From Flavobacterium sp. ASV13 (lineage in GTDB: Bacteria > Bacteroidota > Bacteroidia > Flavobacteriales > Flavobacteriaceae): a stretch of DNA of 64,000 bases. Numbering within the stretch: position 1 is the first letter of the stretch; every line of letters starts with the position of its first letter. The notes under the pieces were generated by a model, which saw only the letters and a list, made by a program, of their open reading frames with translations, had not been told where the DNA came from and searched no databases. Location of the stretch: the NCBI RefSeq assembly GCF_000745775.1, contig NZ_JQJY01000001.1:372001-436000 (forward strand). Reading direction: 5' to 3'. Positions 35,919 through 44,882 of the stretch are shown here, one piece after another. The position numbers and the translations under genes are program-made.

Positions 35919-36392
35919 ATGAAAGCAACCATTGGCCTTACAGAGAAAAATACTGACGCCGTTTCTAATGAATTAGCAAAACTGCTTGCAGACGAATTTG
36001 TGCTTTATACTAAAACCAGAAATGCACACTGGAATGTTACAGGCGATAATTTTCATGCCAATCACATTTTCTTCGAAAATCAATACAAACAGTTGGATGA
36101 AATCATTGACAGCGTTGCAGAACGTATGCGTAAAATTGGCCACTATGCACCTGCAACCTTAAAATCATATCTTGAACTTACGCATCTTACAGAATATAGC
36201 GAAAGAACAAACGATGGTTTAGGTTTTATGAAAGATCTATTAAAAGACCATGAAAGTATTATTGAATTTATCCGTGGCAACATCACTCCTTTTGCTGATG
36301 ATTACAAAGATTACGGATCAAGCGATTTTATTACCGGCTTAATAGAAATTCATGAAGAAATGGCATGGATGATACGCTCTTACTTTAGATAA
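35919..36392 (+). CDS. dps: Dps family DNA-protecting ferritin
   Basis: A 157-aa protein of the Dps/miniferritin family, which forms dodecamers that oxidise and store iron and shield DNA from peroxide. The family fingerprint is clear: LLADEFVLYTKTRNAHWNV, then HIFFENQYKQLDEIIDSVAERMRKIG, which supplies the His, Asp and Glu ligands of the inter-subunit ferroxidase site. Length is typical. It is followed 46 bases later by a LytTR regulator. Its upstream region holds an 18-base motif also found before the oxdC gene, implying stress control. Confidence 0.95.
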   Translation: MKATIGLTEKNTDAVSNELAKLLADEFVLYTKTRNAHWNVTGDNFHANHIFFENQYKQLDEIIDSVAERMRKIGHYAPATLKSYLELTHLTEYSERTNDGLGFMKDLLKDHESIIEFIRGNITPFADDYKDYGSSDFITGLIEIHEEMAWMIRSYFR

Positions 36393-36438
36393 AATAACAA
36401 GGAATAAGTATATTTGTCTAAACCAAAAACCAAATACC

Positions 36439-37134
36439 ATGAAAGCGTTAATTGTTGATGACAATGATATTGCAAGAACTACTTTATCTCATTTGGCTAA
36501 ACAAATTCCAAATCTTACTGTTGTAAATGAATATTCGAATGCTATTGAAGCCTATCATCATTTACAGGAAAATCAGGTAGATTTGATTTTTTTGGATATC
36601 GAAATGCCTGAGATGACGGGAATTGAATTGACTAAAAACCTTTCAGGCAAAGATATCATCATCATTTTCACTTCTTCTAAAAAAGAATATGCACTGGAAG
36701 CATTTGAACTGAATATTGCAGACTATATCCTAAAACCAATCATGCCTGCACGATTTTTACAAGCAGTAAGTAAAGCACAATCTATCATTGAAAGCAGAAA
36801 AGAAAACATACAATTTGGTAAAGAAGAATTTTTATTCGTCAGAGATTCGAATATTACAAGACGCTTGAAACTAGATGATATTTTTTATGCGGAAGCAATG
36901 GGCGATTATGTAAAGTTTTACACCAAAGAAAAAATGTTTGCCATACACGGTAAAATGAAAACTGCTGAAGAACGGCTCCCAAAAGATGATTTCATTAGAG
37001 TACATCGTTCCTATATCGTTTCTATTGGTAAAATCGATACTTTACAAGATGGCGGCATTATGATTAATAAAAAATTTATTCCTGTTGCAGATGCCTACAG
37101 AAAAGCGCTTAACACAAGAATGAATGTATTTTAG
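36439..37134 (+). CDS. LytTR-family response regulator
   Basis: A 231-aa response regulator. The receiver domain (1-120) has the acidic pair DD at 7-8, the phosphorylation Asp53 (LIFLDIEMPEMTG) and the conserved Lys in YILKPIM. The C-terminal LytTR DNA-binding domain (about 135-231) has RLKLDDIFYAEAMGDYVKFY and FIRVHRSYIVSIGKID. It lies between dps and a hybrid kinase that has its own receiver and HPt domain, so the two could form a phosphorelay ending in this regulator (inference). Confidence 0.92.
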   Translation: MKALIVDDNDIARTTLSHLAKQIPNLTVVNEYSNAIEAYHHLQENQVDLIFLDIEMPEMTGIELTKNLSGKDIIIIFTSSKKEYALEAFELNIADYILKPIMPARFLQAVSKAQSIIESRKENIQFGKEEFLFVRDSNITRRLKLDDIFYAEAMGDYVKFYTKEKMFAIHGKMKTAEERLPKDDFIRVHRSYIVSIGKIDTLQDGGIMINKKFIPVADAYRKALNTRMNVF

Positions 37135-37216
37135 ATATCATTTTGTTTTCGATGTTGGGAAACTAAAATCCTGTCTTATTGAATTAAGATAGTACAATTT
37201 CATATACACTTATTTT

Positions 37217-39424
37217 ATGATAAATACGTCTACCGTAATGGGTAACAAACGCTTTAGTTATTTTATAATCAGCAGTTTTATTTTATGCAGCATCTTATTG
37301 ATTGCTGTACAAATTAATTCGGCTCAAAATACTAAAGAACTCATACGAAATAATAATACTCTTTTAAATGAATTACGTTCCAGCAATCATTTAAGAGAAA
37401 TTGACCGTGATATTTTGGGTGTCGAAAGCAGAATTCGAGCCTCTATTGCAACCAATGATACTACACATTTAGAAGGAATCGATCAAAAAATCAGACAGAT
37501 TAGAAATTTTCTCGATTCCCTTTCTGTGGATAATGCCGATCCTGAAGAGGAAAAGTTAATACAAAGACTCGGAGTTTTGGCTCAGAATAAAATGGTCACA
37601 AAAGGAAAACTCCTGCATCGTTTTGATTCTTTAGGAAATATGGATGATGATAGCTCGATTGCTAATCCTAGAGCCAGAATAATTTCTAATGAGATTACTG
37701 ATATTACAGCAAAGATTTACCATAAGCGTCAATTGCGCATGGTAGAGTTGCGAAATCTAAGTGTGGAAATGGGTCAAAGAGCAAAACTTTACGACATCTC
37801 CTTATTAGTTTTACTAGTTTTGAGTGGTGCCGTTATAGGATATCATATTATGCGCCAATTTAGAAGACAACATTTTCTGATTAAAGAATTGGATATTGCA
37901 GAAAAAAAAGCATCGATCGCCGCTCAGACCAAAGAAAATTTTCTGGCTAATATGAGTCATGAAATCAGAACGCCGCTCAGTGGTATTTTAGGTTTCACCA
38001 ATTTATTACAAAAAAGGCCTTTGGATGAAACTTCCGCAGAATTTGTGAATTCTATTCAGCGTTCGGGCGAAAATTTAATGACCATTATTAATGACATACT
38101 CGATTTATCTAAAATTGAGGCTGGAATGATGCGTATTACGCCTGGAATATTCAGCATCAACGGATTATTGGATTCGGTTGAAACGCTTTTTTCAGAACGT
38201 GTAAAAGAAAAAAAATTAACCATCTCCAGTAAAGTCGATACTTCGATCCCTGATACTTTAATTGGTGATGCCACGAGATTAACTCAAATATTGGTAAACC
38301 TCATTGGAAATGCCATAAAATTTACCCATCAGGGATCTGTAAGCATTGAGGTCTATAACAAACTACAACATGAAGAAAAGGTCATTGTAGGCTTTAAAAT
38401 TACGGACACGGGAATTGGAATTGATAAAGAAAAACTAAATGAAGTCTTTGAAAGATTCAATCAAGGTGAAGATTCTACCACTCGAAATTACGGTGGGACT
38501 GGCCTAGGATTATCAATAGTAAAAAAACTGATTTTATTGCAAAACGGTGATATTGAAGTGAAAAGTGAACAAGGAAAAGGAACAACCTTTAGCTTTTATA
38601 TTCCGTATGATATTGCTAAAGAACAGCTCAATTCTAAACCTATTGCCAATATTAACCACTTTAAAGATATCTCAAATACTGCTTTGAGAGTTTTAGTTGT
38701 AGATGACAACGCGATCAATCAAAGTTTAATGAAACATTTGCTTTCTCAATGGAATGTTGATTTTGAAATGGCTTCTAACGGTTTGGAAGCAGTCGAATAT
38801 CTAAGGAAAAAAGATTGTGATCTTGTATTAATGGATTTACAGATGCCTCAAATGGATGGATATACGGCTGTTCAGCAAATTAGAGAAATCTTAAAACTGG
38901 ATATTCCCATAATTGCCATGACAGCACATGCCCTGCCTGGCGAAAGAGAAAGATGTTTGAGCCGAGGAATGAACGAATACATTTCAAAACCTATAAAAGA
39001 GGAAGAACTTTTTAAACTGATTGCTGCTTTTGGACTGAAAGAATCAAATTCCGAAGAAACAAACGTTATACAATCTGATCCTGTTTTTCAACATATTGAT
39101 CTTTCGTATATGCAATCTGTAAGCGCTGGCAATAAAGCGTTTGAACAAACTGTCACCAAACAGTTTATTGACAATGTGCCACTACATTTGGAACAGCTTA
39201 TGACGGCTTATCAAAATCAAGATTTTAAAATGGTGAAACTTAGAGCACATGACTTACAATCAAGTGCTGCTATAATGGGACTATTGCCTCTTTTAGAAGA
39301 AAAACTTGATATTCTTGAATTGGCTACAGAACAAAATGCAACTTTACAGCAAATTTTAAATGATGTCGAAAAGATTTTGAACTCGTCTCTCTTAGAAGCT
39401 AAAGTTTTTTTAGAATCACTGTGA
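37217..39424 (+). CDS. Hybrid sensor kinase with receiver and HPt domains
   Basis: A 735-aa membrane kinase. Two membrane helices (about 13-33 and 191-211) flank a ~155-residue helical periplasmic region resembling CHASE3. A HisKA domain with His248 (NMSHEIRTPLSGILGF), an ATPase domain (NLIGNAIKFTH, DTGIGI, GTGLGLSI), a receiver with Asp540 (LVLMDLQMPQMDG), and a C-terminal HPt domain with His678 (RAHDLQSSAAIMG) follow. The domain chain allows His-Asp-His transfer to an external regulator; the LytTR protein encoded 82 bases upstream is the natural candidate. Signal unknown; stress is suggested by neighbours. Confidence 0.92.
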   Translation: MINTSTVMGNKRFSYFIISSFILCSILLIAVQINSAQNTKELIRNNNTLLNELRSSNHLREIDRDILGVESRIRASIATNDTTHLEGIDQKIRQIRNFLDSLSVDNADPEEEKLIQRLGVLAQNKMVTKGKLLHRFDSLGNMDDDSSIANPRARIISNEITDITAKIYHKRQLRMVELRNLSVEMGQRAKLYDISLLVLLVLSGAVIGYHIMRQFRRQHFLIKELDIAEKKASIAAQTKENFLANMSHEIRTPLSGILGFTNLLQKRPLDETSAEFVNSIQRSGENLMTIINDILDLSKIEAGMMRITPGIFSINGLLDSVETLFSERVKEKKLTISSKVDTSIPDTLIGDATRLTQILVNLIGNAIKFTHQGSVSIEVYNKLQHEEKVIVGFKITDTGIGIDKEKLNEVFERFNQGEDSTTRNYGGTGLGLSIVKKLILLQNGDIEVKSEQGKGTTFSFYIPYDIAKEQLNSKPIANINHFKDISNTALRVLVVDDNAINQSLMKHLLSQWNVDFEMASNGLEAVEYLRKKDCDLVLMDLQMPQMDGYTAVQQIREILKLDIPIIAMTAHALPGERERCLSRGMNEYISKPIKEEELFKLIAAFGLKESNSEETNVIQSDPVFQHIDLSYMQSVSAGNKAFEQTVTKQFIDNVPLHLEQLMTAYQNQDFKMVKLRAHDLQSSAAIMGLLPLLEEKLDILELATEQNATLQQILNDVEKILNSSLLEAKVFLESL

Positions 39425-39488
39425 AATAAATAAGACAAGAGCTCGTTTTAAATTCAAGAAAAACCATCTTACTATATATTATTCAATT

Positions 39489-39519
39489 AAAAGACTGTCT
39501 GTAAAAGGCGGTCTTTTTT
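39489..39519 (+). terminator. Intrinsic terminator after the hybrid kinase
   Basis: Stem AAAAGACTG/CGGTCTTTT (one G-T pair) with loop TCTGTAAAAGG, followed by a T-rich run. Ends the dps-downstream regulator-kinase transcript. Confidence 0.65.
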
Positions 39520-39706
39520 GTTTTTTTTCATTTTAAAATATAGCTGTATAAAATGCCCATTTAAATAATCATACATTAATGATTGCAGGCGTAATTATCG
39601 TTGTGTCCCAGTGGTTGAAACCACTGGTTATGTTTTCTCAGATTGAAATATTTTTATTGTCTTCATTCCAAACTTCAGAACAACAAACGATTGATTTCGC
39701 TATTTA

Positions 39707-39722
39707 AACGAGTGTTTTTGCC
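39707..39722 (+). promoter_or_regulatory. Looser copy of the stress promoter motif
   Basis: AACGAGTGTTTTTGCC resembles the AACGATTCATTTTGCC core found before dps and oxdC. The similarity continues (CCCATTCGATGAAT versus CCCATCTAACGAAT before oxdC). It lies 78 bases before the start of the SRPBCC-like gene. Confidence 0.4.
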
Positions 39723-39800
39723 CATTCGATGAATAGTGGAATGCTACACGAATGTAAGGAAGTAAATTTACTTCAGTTAAACATTTAAAACCAAGAAATC

Positions 39801-40358
39801 ATGGAAATCATCCAAACCAAAGAAAACGCATTATCACATTCAGCAGTAACTGCAGTTATTAATGCTCCTATTGAAAAAGTAAATATTGCAGACTGGCTTT
39901 TAAACCTTCCTGATGTAGAATACCAACGTTGCTCAACTCAGCATATTGGTGCAGGAATTACCAGCACCTATGAAGGCGAACCTATGTCTATTAATGTAGA
40001 AACAATTGGCGATGCTTTAATGGTACAGCATTATGTGGCAACAGTTCATCGTCCAGATTATTGCCGTATGTTGTCTATTTCAGATTCTATTACTAAAAAC
40101 GGACGTACTAAAGTTCAGGTTTTATGGGAACTTAAAGTAACCAAAATTGATGAAAATACTTGCCTTTACACCAATGAGATTCATGCAACTGCAACACCAG
40201 AAATGTTTGAATACTTAAAAGAACATGGAGTAGATCTAGCTGGCGCTGCTGCTTCAAGACAAGCTGCTTCTGATGCACACAATCATGAAGAAACTCCTAA
40301 CTTTGCTAAAAGCATAGAAAACAAAGCATTAACTGGGAAATACAATCAGCCTTTTTAA
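39801..40358 (+). CDS. SRPBCC-like protein, first gene of a small stress operon
   Basis: A 185-aa cytoplasmic protein without signal peptide. The body (residues ~13-150) has the look of a START/Bet v1-like ligand-binding fold: VTAVINAPIEKVNIADWL near the start and strands such as TKVQVLWELKVTKIDENTCLYTNEI. The C-terminus is polar (SIENKALTGKYNQPF). Family not firmly recognised. It is followed, after a hairpin, by a lipocalin-like gene and a quinone-oxidoreductase-like gene. A promoter motif similar to that of dps and oxdC precedes it. Possible role in binding or detoxifying a small hydrophobic compound (inference). Confidence 0.55.
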   Translation: MEIIQTKENALSHSAVTAVINAPIEKVNIADWLLNLPDVEYQRCSTQHIGAGITSTYEGEPMSINVETIGDALMVQHYVATVHRPDYCRMLSISDSITKNGRTKVQVLWELKVTKIDENTCLYTNEIHATATPEMFEYLKEHGVDLAGAAASRQAASDAHNHEETPNFAKSIENKALTGKYNQPF

Positions 40359-40371
40359 TAGTATAGAAATC

Positions 40372-40400
40372 GAGCGCACCAATGTGCGCTCTTATTATTT
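40372..40400 (+). terminator. Hairpin between SRPBCC-like and lipocalin-like genes
   Basis: Stem GAGCGCAC/GTGCGCTC with a four-base CAAT loop, followed by TTATTATTTT. Probably a partial terminator that lowers expression of the genes behind, since the next start is only 18 bases past it. Confidence 0.55.
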
Positions 40401-40408
40401 TGAGTATT

Positions 40409-40840
40409 ATGAAAAATAACTTGTTTGAAATACTAATCGGCTCTTGGACATTAGTTGAATTGATTGAAGTACCTTTAAGGGATGGAAAAATTACAAATCC
40501 GATGGGAACCAAACCAAAAGGCATTATTATTTATAACAGCGACGGCTATATGTCGGCACAAATAATGAATACTGATTTTGAACATTCTGATACAAAAGAC
40601 AGTCCTCCTTATCTTGCCTATTCTGGTCCCTTCAAAACTGATGATGAAAAACAAATAGTCAGCCATACTATGTCTGTTTCACTTTTTGAAAATTGGAGAA
40701 ATGAGACACAAAACAGAAAAGTTCTTTTTAAAGATGGATTGCTTCATTTAGAAACAGAGAAACCATTTATAAGCAATTCACGTTGGGTCATTCATAAACT
40801 TACTTGGAAAAGAATGGAACAATCCAATAAAAACCACTAA
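40409..40840 (+). CDS. Lipocalin-like domain protein
   Basis: A 143-aa protein of the lipocalin-like (PF13924-type) group: LIGSWTLVELIEV at the start, PKGIIIYNSDGYMSAQIM in the middle, and a closing WVIHKLTWKRM. These small beta-barrel proteins lack a signal peptide and are often next to quinone reductases or SDRs; function is unknown. I chose the ATG at 40409, which starts directly before the conserved GSWTL region; a start at 40382 would lie in the hairpin. Twelve bases separate it from the oxidoreductase gene that follows. Confidence 0.75.
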   Translation: MKNNLFEILIGSWTLVELIEVPLRDGKITNPMGTKPKGIIIYNSDGYMSAQIMNTDFEHSDTKDSPPYLAYSGPFKTDDEKQIVSHTMSVSLFENWRNETQNRKVLFKDGLLHLETEKPFISNSRWVIHKLTWKRMEQSNKNH

Positions 40841-40851
40841 TCACAAACTAC

Positions 40852-41820
40852 ATGAAAGCAATAGTTATAACTCAATTTGGAGCTCCAGATGTACTGAAAC
40901 TGCAGGAATATCCAACTCCAGAAGTAAGCGGAGACAAAGTGTTAATAGAAGTTAAAGCAGCAGGTTTAAACCGCTCTGACATCTTCCAGCGTGAAGGCAA
41001 TTATCCTGCACCAGCTGGAGTTTCATCTGAAATTCCAGGTTTGGAAGTTTCAGGAATTGTAGTCGAATGTGGACCAGATGTTACCGATTTAAAAATTGGT
41101 GATAAAGTCTGTGCTATTCTCGCTGGCAGTGGTTATGCAGAATATGTAAGCGTTCGGGAAGGTCAATGTCTGCCAATTCCAGCTGGACTGACTTTTGCTG
41201 AAGCAGCAAGTTTGCCTGAAACGGTTTTTACCGTATGGTCAAATGTTTTTCAGAGAGGAAACCTAAAATCTGGTGAAACTCTTTTGATTCACGGCGGCAA
41301 CAGTGGCATTGGTATTACAGGAATCCAAATTGCCCATTCTCTTGGCATTCGTGTAATTGTAACAGTAGGATCTGATGAAAAAGGCCAAAAATGTCTCGAT
41401 CTTGGCGCTGCTTCTTATATCAATTACAAAACCCAAGATTTCGAAACCGTTTTGCAGGAAGAAGGAGTCGATGTCATTTTAGATATGATTGGCGGTAATT
41501 ACTTGAGTAAAAATGTAAATATCCTAAAACCCGAAGGCAGATTAGTTCATATTAATGCGGTAAGCGGCAGCCATGTAGATCTTGATATTTGGAAAGTAAT
41601 GATTAAACGTTTAATAATTACTGGAAGCACCTTAAGAAGCCGAGACTATGATTTTAAAAAACAGCTAGCCAAAGAAGTGCAGAAAAACGTTTGGCCATTA
41701 ATTAAGTCAAAACAATTCAAACCGATTATTTTCAAAACCTTTCCTTTCACCGAAGCTCCTGATGCGCATCGATTATTAGAAGATGGCAGTCATACGGGCA
41801 AAATTATTTTAGTTCGATAA
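40852..41820 (+). CDS. NAD(P)H quinone oxidoreductase, PIG3-like
   Basis: A 322-aa medium-chain dehydrogenase/reductase without the structural zinc Cys cluster. It shows the quinone-oxidoreductase pattern: AAGLNRSDIFQREGNYPAPAG, GLEVSGIVVE, the nucleotide-binding HGGNSGIGITGIQIA, and the closing AHRLLEDGSHTGKIILV. These enzymes reduce quinones or enals with NADPH and protect against electrophile stress. It lies in an operon with lipocalin-like and monooxygenase-like genes (spacings 11 and 45 bases). Confidence 0.85.
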   Translation: MKAIVITQFGAPDVLKLQEYPTPEVSGDKVLIEVKAAGLNRSDIFQREGNYPAPAGVSSEIPGLEVSGIVVECGPDVTDLKIGDKVCAILAGSGYAEYVSVREGQCLPIPAGLTFAEAASLPETVFTVWSNVFQRGNLKSGETLLIHGGNSGIGITGIQIAHSLGIRVIVTVGSDEKGQKCLDLGAASYINYKTQDFETVLQEEGVDVILDMIGGNYLSKNVNILKPEGRLVHINAVSGSHVDLDIWKVMIKRLIITGSTLRSRDYDFKKQLAKEVQKNVWPLIKSKQFKPIIFKTFPFTEAPDAHRLLEDGSHTGKIILVR

Positions 41821-41865
41821 TTAGTCCGAATAAAACTTAAACCTCAACCAAAAATAAATAGTAAT

Positions 41866-42417
41866 ATGGAAAATCAAGGCGCATCTGTTGTTATTACGCA
41901 CCATATTTTGGATGGAAAAGAACAGGAATATGAAAAATGGCTGGATGAAATTGTTCCCATTACCAAACACTCCAATGGTTTTATCGATTTGCAGATCGTA
42001 CGGCCAATTCCGCATTTAACGTTTGTTTACACGGTTATCATTCGATTTGACACTATTGAAAACCTTAAATACTGGATGGAATCGGAAGATCGCAAAATGC
42101 TCATTAAAAAAGCAAATCCATTATTCAGAAAAAATGACAACTACCAGATAAAATCAGGTTTGGATTTTCTTTTTAATGCAGAAAACGAAGGAAACAAAGT
42201 TCCTGTTCGCTGGAAACAATTTCTTGTAACATGGTCTGCTATTTATCCATTGTCCCTTTTAATTCCTTTATTGGAACTCCCCTTTTTGAGATTTTTGAAA
42301 GTACCGTCAAATCATTATTTTGATGGATTAATAATTTCGGGCATCATAGTCTTTTTAATGGTATTTGTTGTAATGCCCAATTATACCAAACTGATCAAAA
42401 AATGGCTTTATAAATAA
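41866..42417 (+). CDS. Antibiotic-biosynthesis-monooxygenase-like membrane protein
   Basis: A 183-aa protein. Residues ~5-100 form a ferredoxin-like ABM domain (VVITHHILDGKEQEYEKWL ... GFIDLQIVRP ... FVYTVIIRFDTIENLKYWMES). The C-terminal ~80 residues carry two membrane helices (LVTWSAIYPLSLLIPLL and GLIISGIIVFLMVFVVM), which place it in the inner membrane. ABM domains of this shape often act on quinones or heme-like compounds. It is the last gene of the small operon; a strong terminator follows. Confidence 0.75.
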   Translation: MENQGASVVITHHILDGKEQEYEKWLDEIVPITKHSNGFIDLQIVRPIPHLTFVYTVIIRFDTIENLKYWMESEDRKMLIKKANPLFRKNDNYQIKSGLDFLFNAENEGNKVPVRWKQFLVTWSAIYPLSLLIPLLELPFLRFLKVPSNHYFDGLIISGIIVFLMVFVVMPNYTKLIKKWLYK

Positions 42418-42443
42418 TTAAAACTTCCCTCATTATAAAATCA

Positions 42444-42474
42444 AAAATCACTGTAGTTTGCAGTGATTTTTTTT
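42444..42474 (+). terminator. Strong intrinsic terminator
   Basis: Stem AAAATCACTG/CAGTGATTTT with loop TAGTTTG and eight T. Ends the SRPBCC-lipocalin-oxidoreductase-monooxygenase operon. Confidence 0.8.
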
Positions 42475-42549
42475 GCTTTAAATTCTAAAAAAACAAATCT
42501 TCTATAATCAGAAAGCTTCAAATTATTCCTAAAGTTTCTCTTACTAAAT

Positions 42550-42567
42550 TCAACGATTCATTTTGCC
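42550..42567 (+). promoter_or_regulatory. Shared promoter motif before oxdC
   Basis: TCAACGATTCATTTTGCC, identical over 18 bases to 35806-35823 before dps and at the same distance (95 bases) from the start codon. A TATAATC lies about 20 bases on and may be the -7 region. Confidence 0.55.
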
Positions 42568-42662
42568 CATCTAACGAATTCAAACTATAATCAGCACATA
42601 TCTTCAATAGCTTTACAATAGAATTAAAAACCAATACAATTAATCATCAAAAAGCTATTATT

Positions 42663-43703
42663 ATGACTACCAAATCATTAAGTTTCAAATACGAACTAGA
42701 AAAAAAAGAACCACGCACCAATGACGGCGGTACAACAAGAGGAGCTTCCGTAAAAGATTTTCCAGCTTCTATTGGTATTGCAGGAGTTTCCATGCGACTA
42801 CAGCCAGGAAGTATGCGCGAATTACACTGGCACGCAAATGCAGCAGAATGGGCTTATGTTATTTCAGGAACGGTTCGCACCACGATTATTCATCCAAATG
42901 GCAAAAGCTACACTGATAATTTTGAACCGGGCGATGTTTGGTATTTTCCAAAAGGATATGGGCATTCAATCCAAGCAACCGGAACAGAAGAATGCCATTT
43001 TATTTTAATCTTTGATAATGGTAATTTTTCCGAAGATCACACTTTCAGCGTTACCGATTTTGTATCCTGCATGCCTCCAGAAATTGTTGCTCAAAACTTG
43101 GGAATTACTTTGGAAGAAGTGGCCGCATTACCTCAAAAAGAAGCCTATTTTGCAGCCGGGATTGTTCCTGACGAATTATCATTTACTGCCGCTTCCCGAC
43201 CTGAAGAATCAGATATTGAATTGACCAATTTACACCGTTATCCCTTGCATTCTCAACAACCTAGAATAATTCCAGGTGGCGGTTTGCAAAGATTGGTAAC
43301 AAGCAAAGAATTTCCTATCAGCACCACAATGGCGGGATCTATTATAGAATTACAGCCAGGCGCTTTAAGAGAAATGCATTGGCATCCCAATGCTGATGAA
43401 TGGCAATATTATATTTCTGGTCAAGCCGAAATGTCTGTTTTCTTAGCAGAAAGCACAGTCGTTACCGAACAATTCAACGCTGGAGATGTCGGTTATGTGC
43501 CAATGGGTGCAGGACATTACATCAAAAATACTGGAAGTACAGTTTGTAAAATCTTAATTGGGTTTAACAGTGGCACTTATCAATCTATTGATTTAAGCGA
43601 ATGGCTTGCAGGAAATCCGAAAGATGTGGTGGTAACCAATTTTGGTTTGGAAGAAGGCGAAATTGAAAAATTTCCTAAAAGCAAACTGTTTATTCAACCT
43701 TAA
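42663..43703 (+). CDS. oxdC: Oxalate decarboxylase, bicupin
   Basis: A 346-aa bicupin that splits oxalate into formate and CO2, using up a proton. Both cupin domains keep their manganese ligands: His55, His57, Glu62 and His101 in domain 1 (HWHANAAEW ... GH) and His239, His241, Glu246 and His285 in domain 2 (HWHPNADEW ... GH). The active-site lid of domain 1 reads FSEDHTF with Glu124, in line with the Ser-Glu lid that marks decarboxylase rather than oxidase. No signal peptide, so cytoplasmic. Downstream genes include FdhD and a formate-dehydrogenase-like enzyme. Promoter motif shared with dps. Confidence 0.9.
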   Translation: MTTKSLSFKYELEKKEPRTNDGGTTRGASVKDFPASIGIAGVSMRLQPGSMRELHWHANAAEWAYVISGTVRTTIIHPNGKSYTDNFEPGDVWYFPKGYGHSIQATGTEECHFILIFDNGNFSEDHTFSVTDFVSCMPPEIVAQNLGITLEEVAALPQKEAYFAAGIVPDELSFTAASRPEESDIELTNLHRYPLHSQQPRIIPGGGLQRLVTSKEFPISTTMAGSIIELQPGALREMHWHPNADEWQYYISGQAEMSVFLAESTVVTEQFNAGDVGYVPMGAGHYIKNTGSTVCKILIGFNSGTYQSIDLSEWLAGNPKDVVVTNFGLEEGEIEKFPKSKLFIQP

Positions 43704-43714
43704 TCACAAATATT

Positions 43715-44434
43715 GTGGATGCCAAAACACAGTTCATAGATTCGTCTGAACAAACTAGATCGCAGGAGAAACTAGCCATATTTTTAGCCTTTATTGCAGG
43801 CTTTCTTGATGCTGCCGGTTTCCTGAAATGGAAAGTATATGTCTCTTTTATAAGCGGAAACAGCACACAATTGGGAATCGCTTTATCCAGCGGCAAACTC
43901 AATGTACTTCTTTCGTCTTTAACGGTAATTGGCTCTTTCTTCTTCGGAATATATGCTGGAACCTGCATTTCGTTGTGGAGAGAATCCAAAATTCAGACAC
44001 TGCCATTTTATATCGTTTCGGGGATATTGATTGTCTACACAATGGCATCCAATTATTATACGATAAACAACGGATTATCGATACCTATCATTCTTTTTTC
44101 AACTGGTATTATGAATACCATTGTAACGTCTGTTGGAAGTCAAAAAATAAATACCGATTTCGTGACGGGAACTTTGAATAGTCTAGCAAGAAATACAGCC
44201 ATGTTAAGTCTCACTCGCAATAAAAACAGTCGAAAATTTTATAAACTCAATGCTATACGGCTTTTACTATTATGGATTGGCTTTTTGCTAGGGGCATCTG
44301 TCGTACCAATTATACTTCCATTATTGAAAAATTGGACGCTTATTTTGCCTGCTGCATTACTGCTTACTTGTGCATTGCTACTGCCAATTACTGACTTTAA
44401 CCTTAAAAATAAATCTTATGCTGAAGAAAAATGA
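43715..44434 (+). CDS. DUF1275 (YoaK) family membrane protein
   Basis: A 239-aa inner-membrane protein with about six helices. The YoaK/DUF1275 pattern is clear: FIAGFLDAAGFL in helix 1, YVSFISGNSTQLGIAL after it, and a second TDFVTGTLNSLAR motif later. Function unknown in the family. The best start is GTG at 43715, twelve bases after the oxdC stop. Its end overlaps the peroxiredoxin gene by 17 bases. The position after oxdC suggests a transport role, perhaps for oxalate or formate, but this is only inference. Confidence 0.8.
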   Translation: MDAKTQFIDSSEQTRSQEKLAIFLAFIAGFLDAAGFLKWKVYVSFISGNSTQLGIALSSGKLNVLLSSLTVIGSFFFGIYAGTCISLWRESKIQTLPFYIVSGILIVYTMASNYYTINNGLSIPIILFSTGIMNTIVTSVGSQKINTDFVTGTLNSLARNTAMLSLTRNKNSRKFYKLNAIRLLLLWIGFLLGASVVPIILPLLKNWTLILPAALLLTCALLLPITDFNLKNKSYAEEK

Positions 44435-44870
44435 CGTTGCGCCAGATTTTACCTTATTTGCAACACCCGATCAAAAAATCACTTTATCAGAATTTAAAGG
44501 AAAAAACGTGATTTTAGCTTTTTATCCTGCCGACTGGAGTCCAGTTTGCAGCGACCAAATGGCACTTTACAACGAAATGCAGAAATACTTCAAGAAATAT
44601 GATGCTACAATTTTCGGTATTTCTGTAGATAGTAAGTGGTGTCACATGGCCTTTTCTCAATCTAGAAATCTGCATTTTCCTTTACTGGCTGATTTCGAAC
44701 CAAAAGGAGACACTTCAAAAAAATATGGCGTATACAATGAGAAAGAAGGCGAATGCAATCGTGCCATCTTTGTAATTGACAAAGAAGGAATTATACAATG
44801 GAGTTATCTCTCGCCAATGGCTATAAACCCAGGAGCAGATGGTATTTTGGAAGCTTTAGAAAAACTATAA
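44418..44870 (+). CDS. Peroxiredoxin (AhpC/TSA, BCP-like)
   Basis: A 150-aa thiol peroxidase: APDFTLFATPDQKITLSEFKG, then the peroxidatic Cys44 in FYPADWSPVCSDQM (Ser-x-x-Cys variant of the Thr-x-x-Cys motif) and further Cys residues at the SKWCHMAF and GECNRAIF segments, one of which may be resolving. It would reduce peroxides. I chose the ATG at 44418 because the fold starts there; the longer frame from 44370 lies inside the previous gene. The 17-base overlap with the DUF1275 gene indicates coupling. Confidence 0.88.
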   Translation: MLKKNDVAPDFTLFATPDQKITLSEFKGKNVILAFYPADWSPVCSDQMALYNEMQKYFKKYDATIFGISVDSKWCHMAFSQSRNLHFPLLADFEPKGDTSKKYGVYNEKEGECNRAIFVIDKEGIIQWSYLSPMAINPGADGILEALEKL

Positions 44871-44882
44871 AACTAATTAATT

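Larger units (their letters stand above)
39425..39800. other. Spacer with terminator and palindrome
   Basis: Contains the kinase terminator (39489-39519), a palindrome CCAGTGGTTGAAACCACTGG (39608-39627) of a kind often repeated in flavobacterial spacers, and the promoter motif of the next operon (39707-39722). No gene. Confidence 0.5.

Noticed and set aside
39608..39627. Palindrome CCAGTGGTTGAAACCACTGG as a regulator site
   Set aside because: It is placed between a terminator and a promoter without a clear link to either, and similar palindromes are common in flavobacterial spacers.
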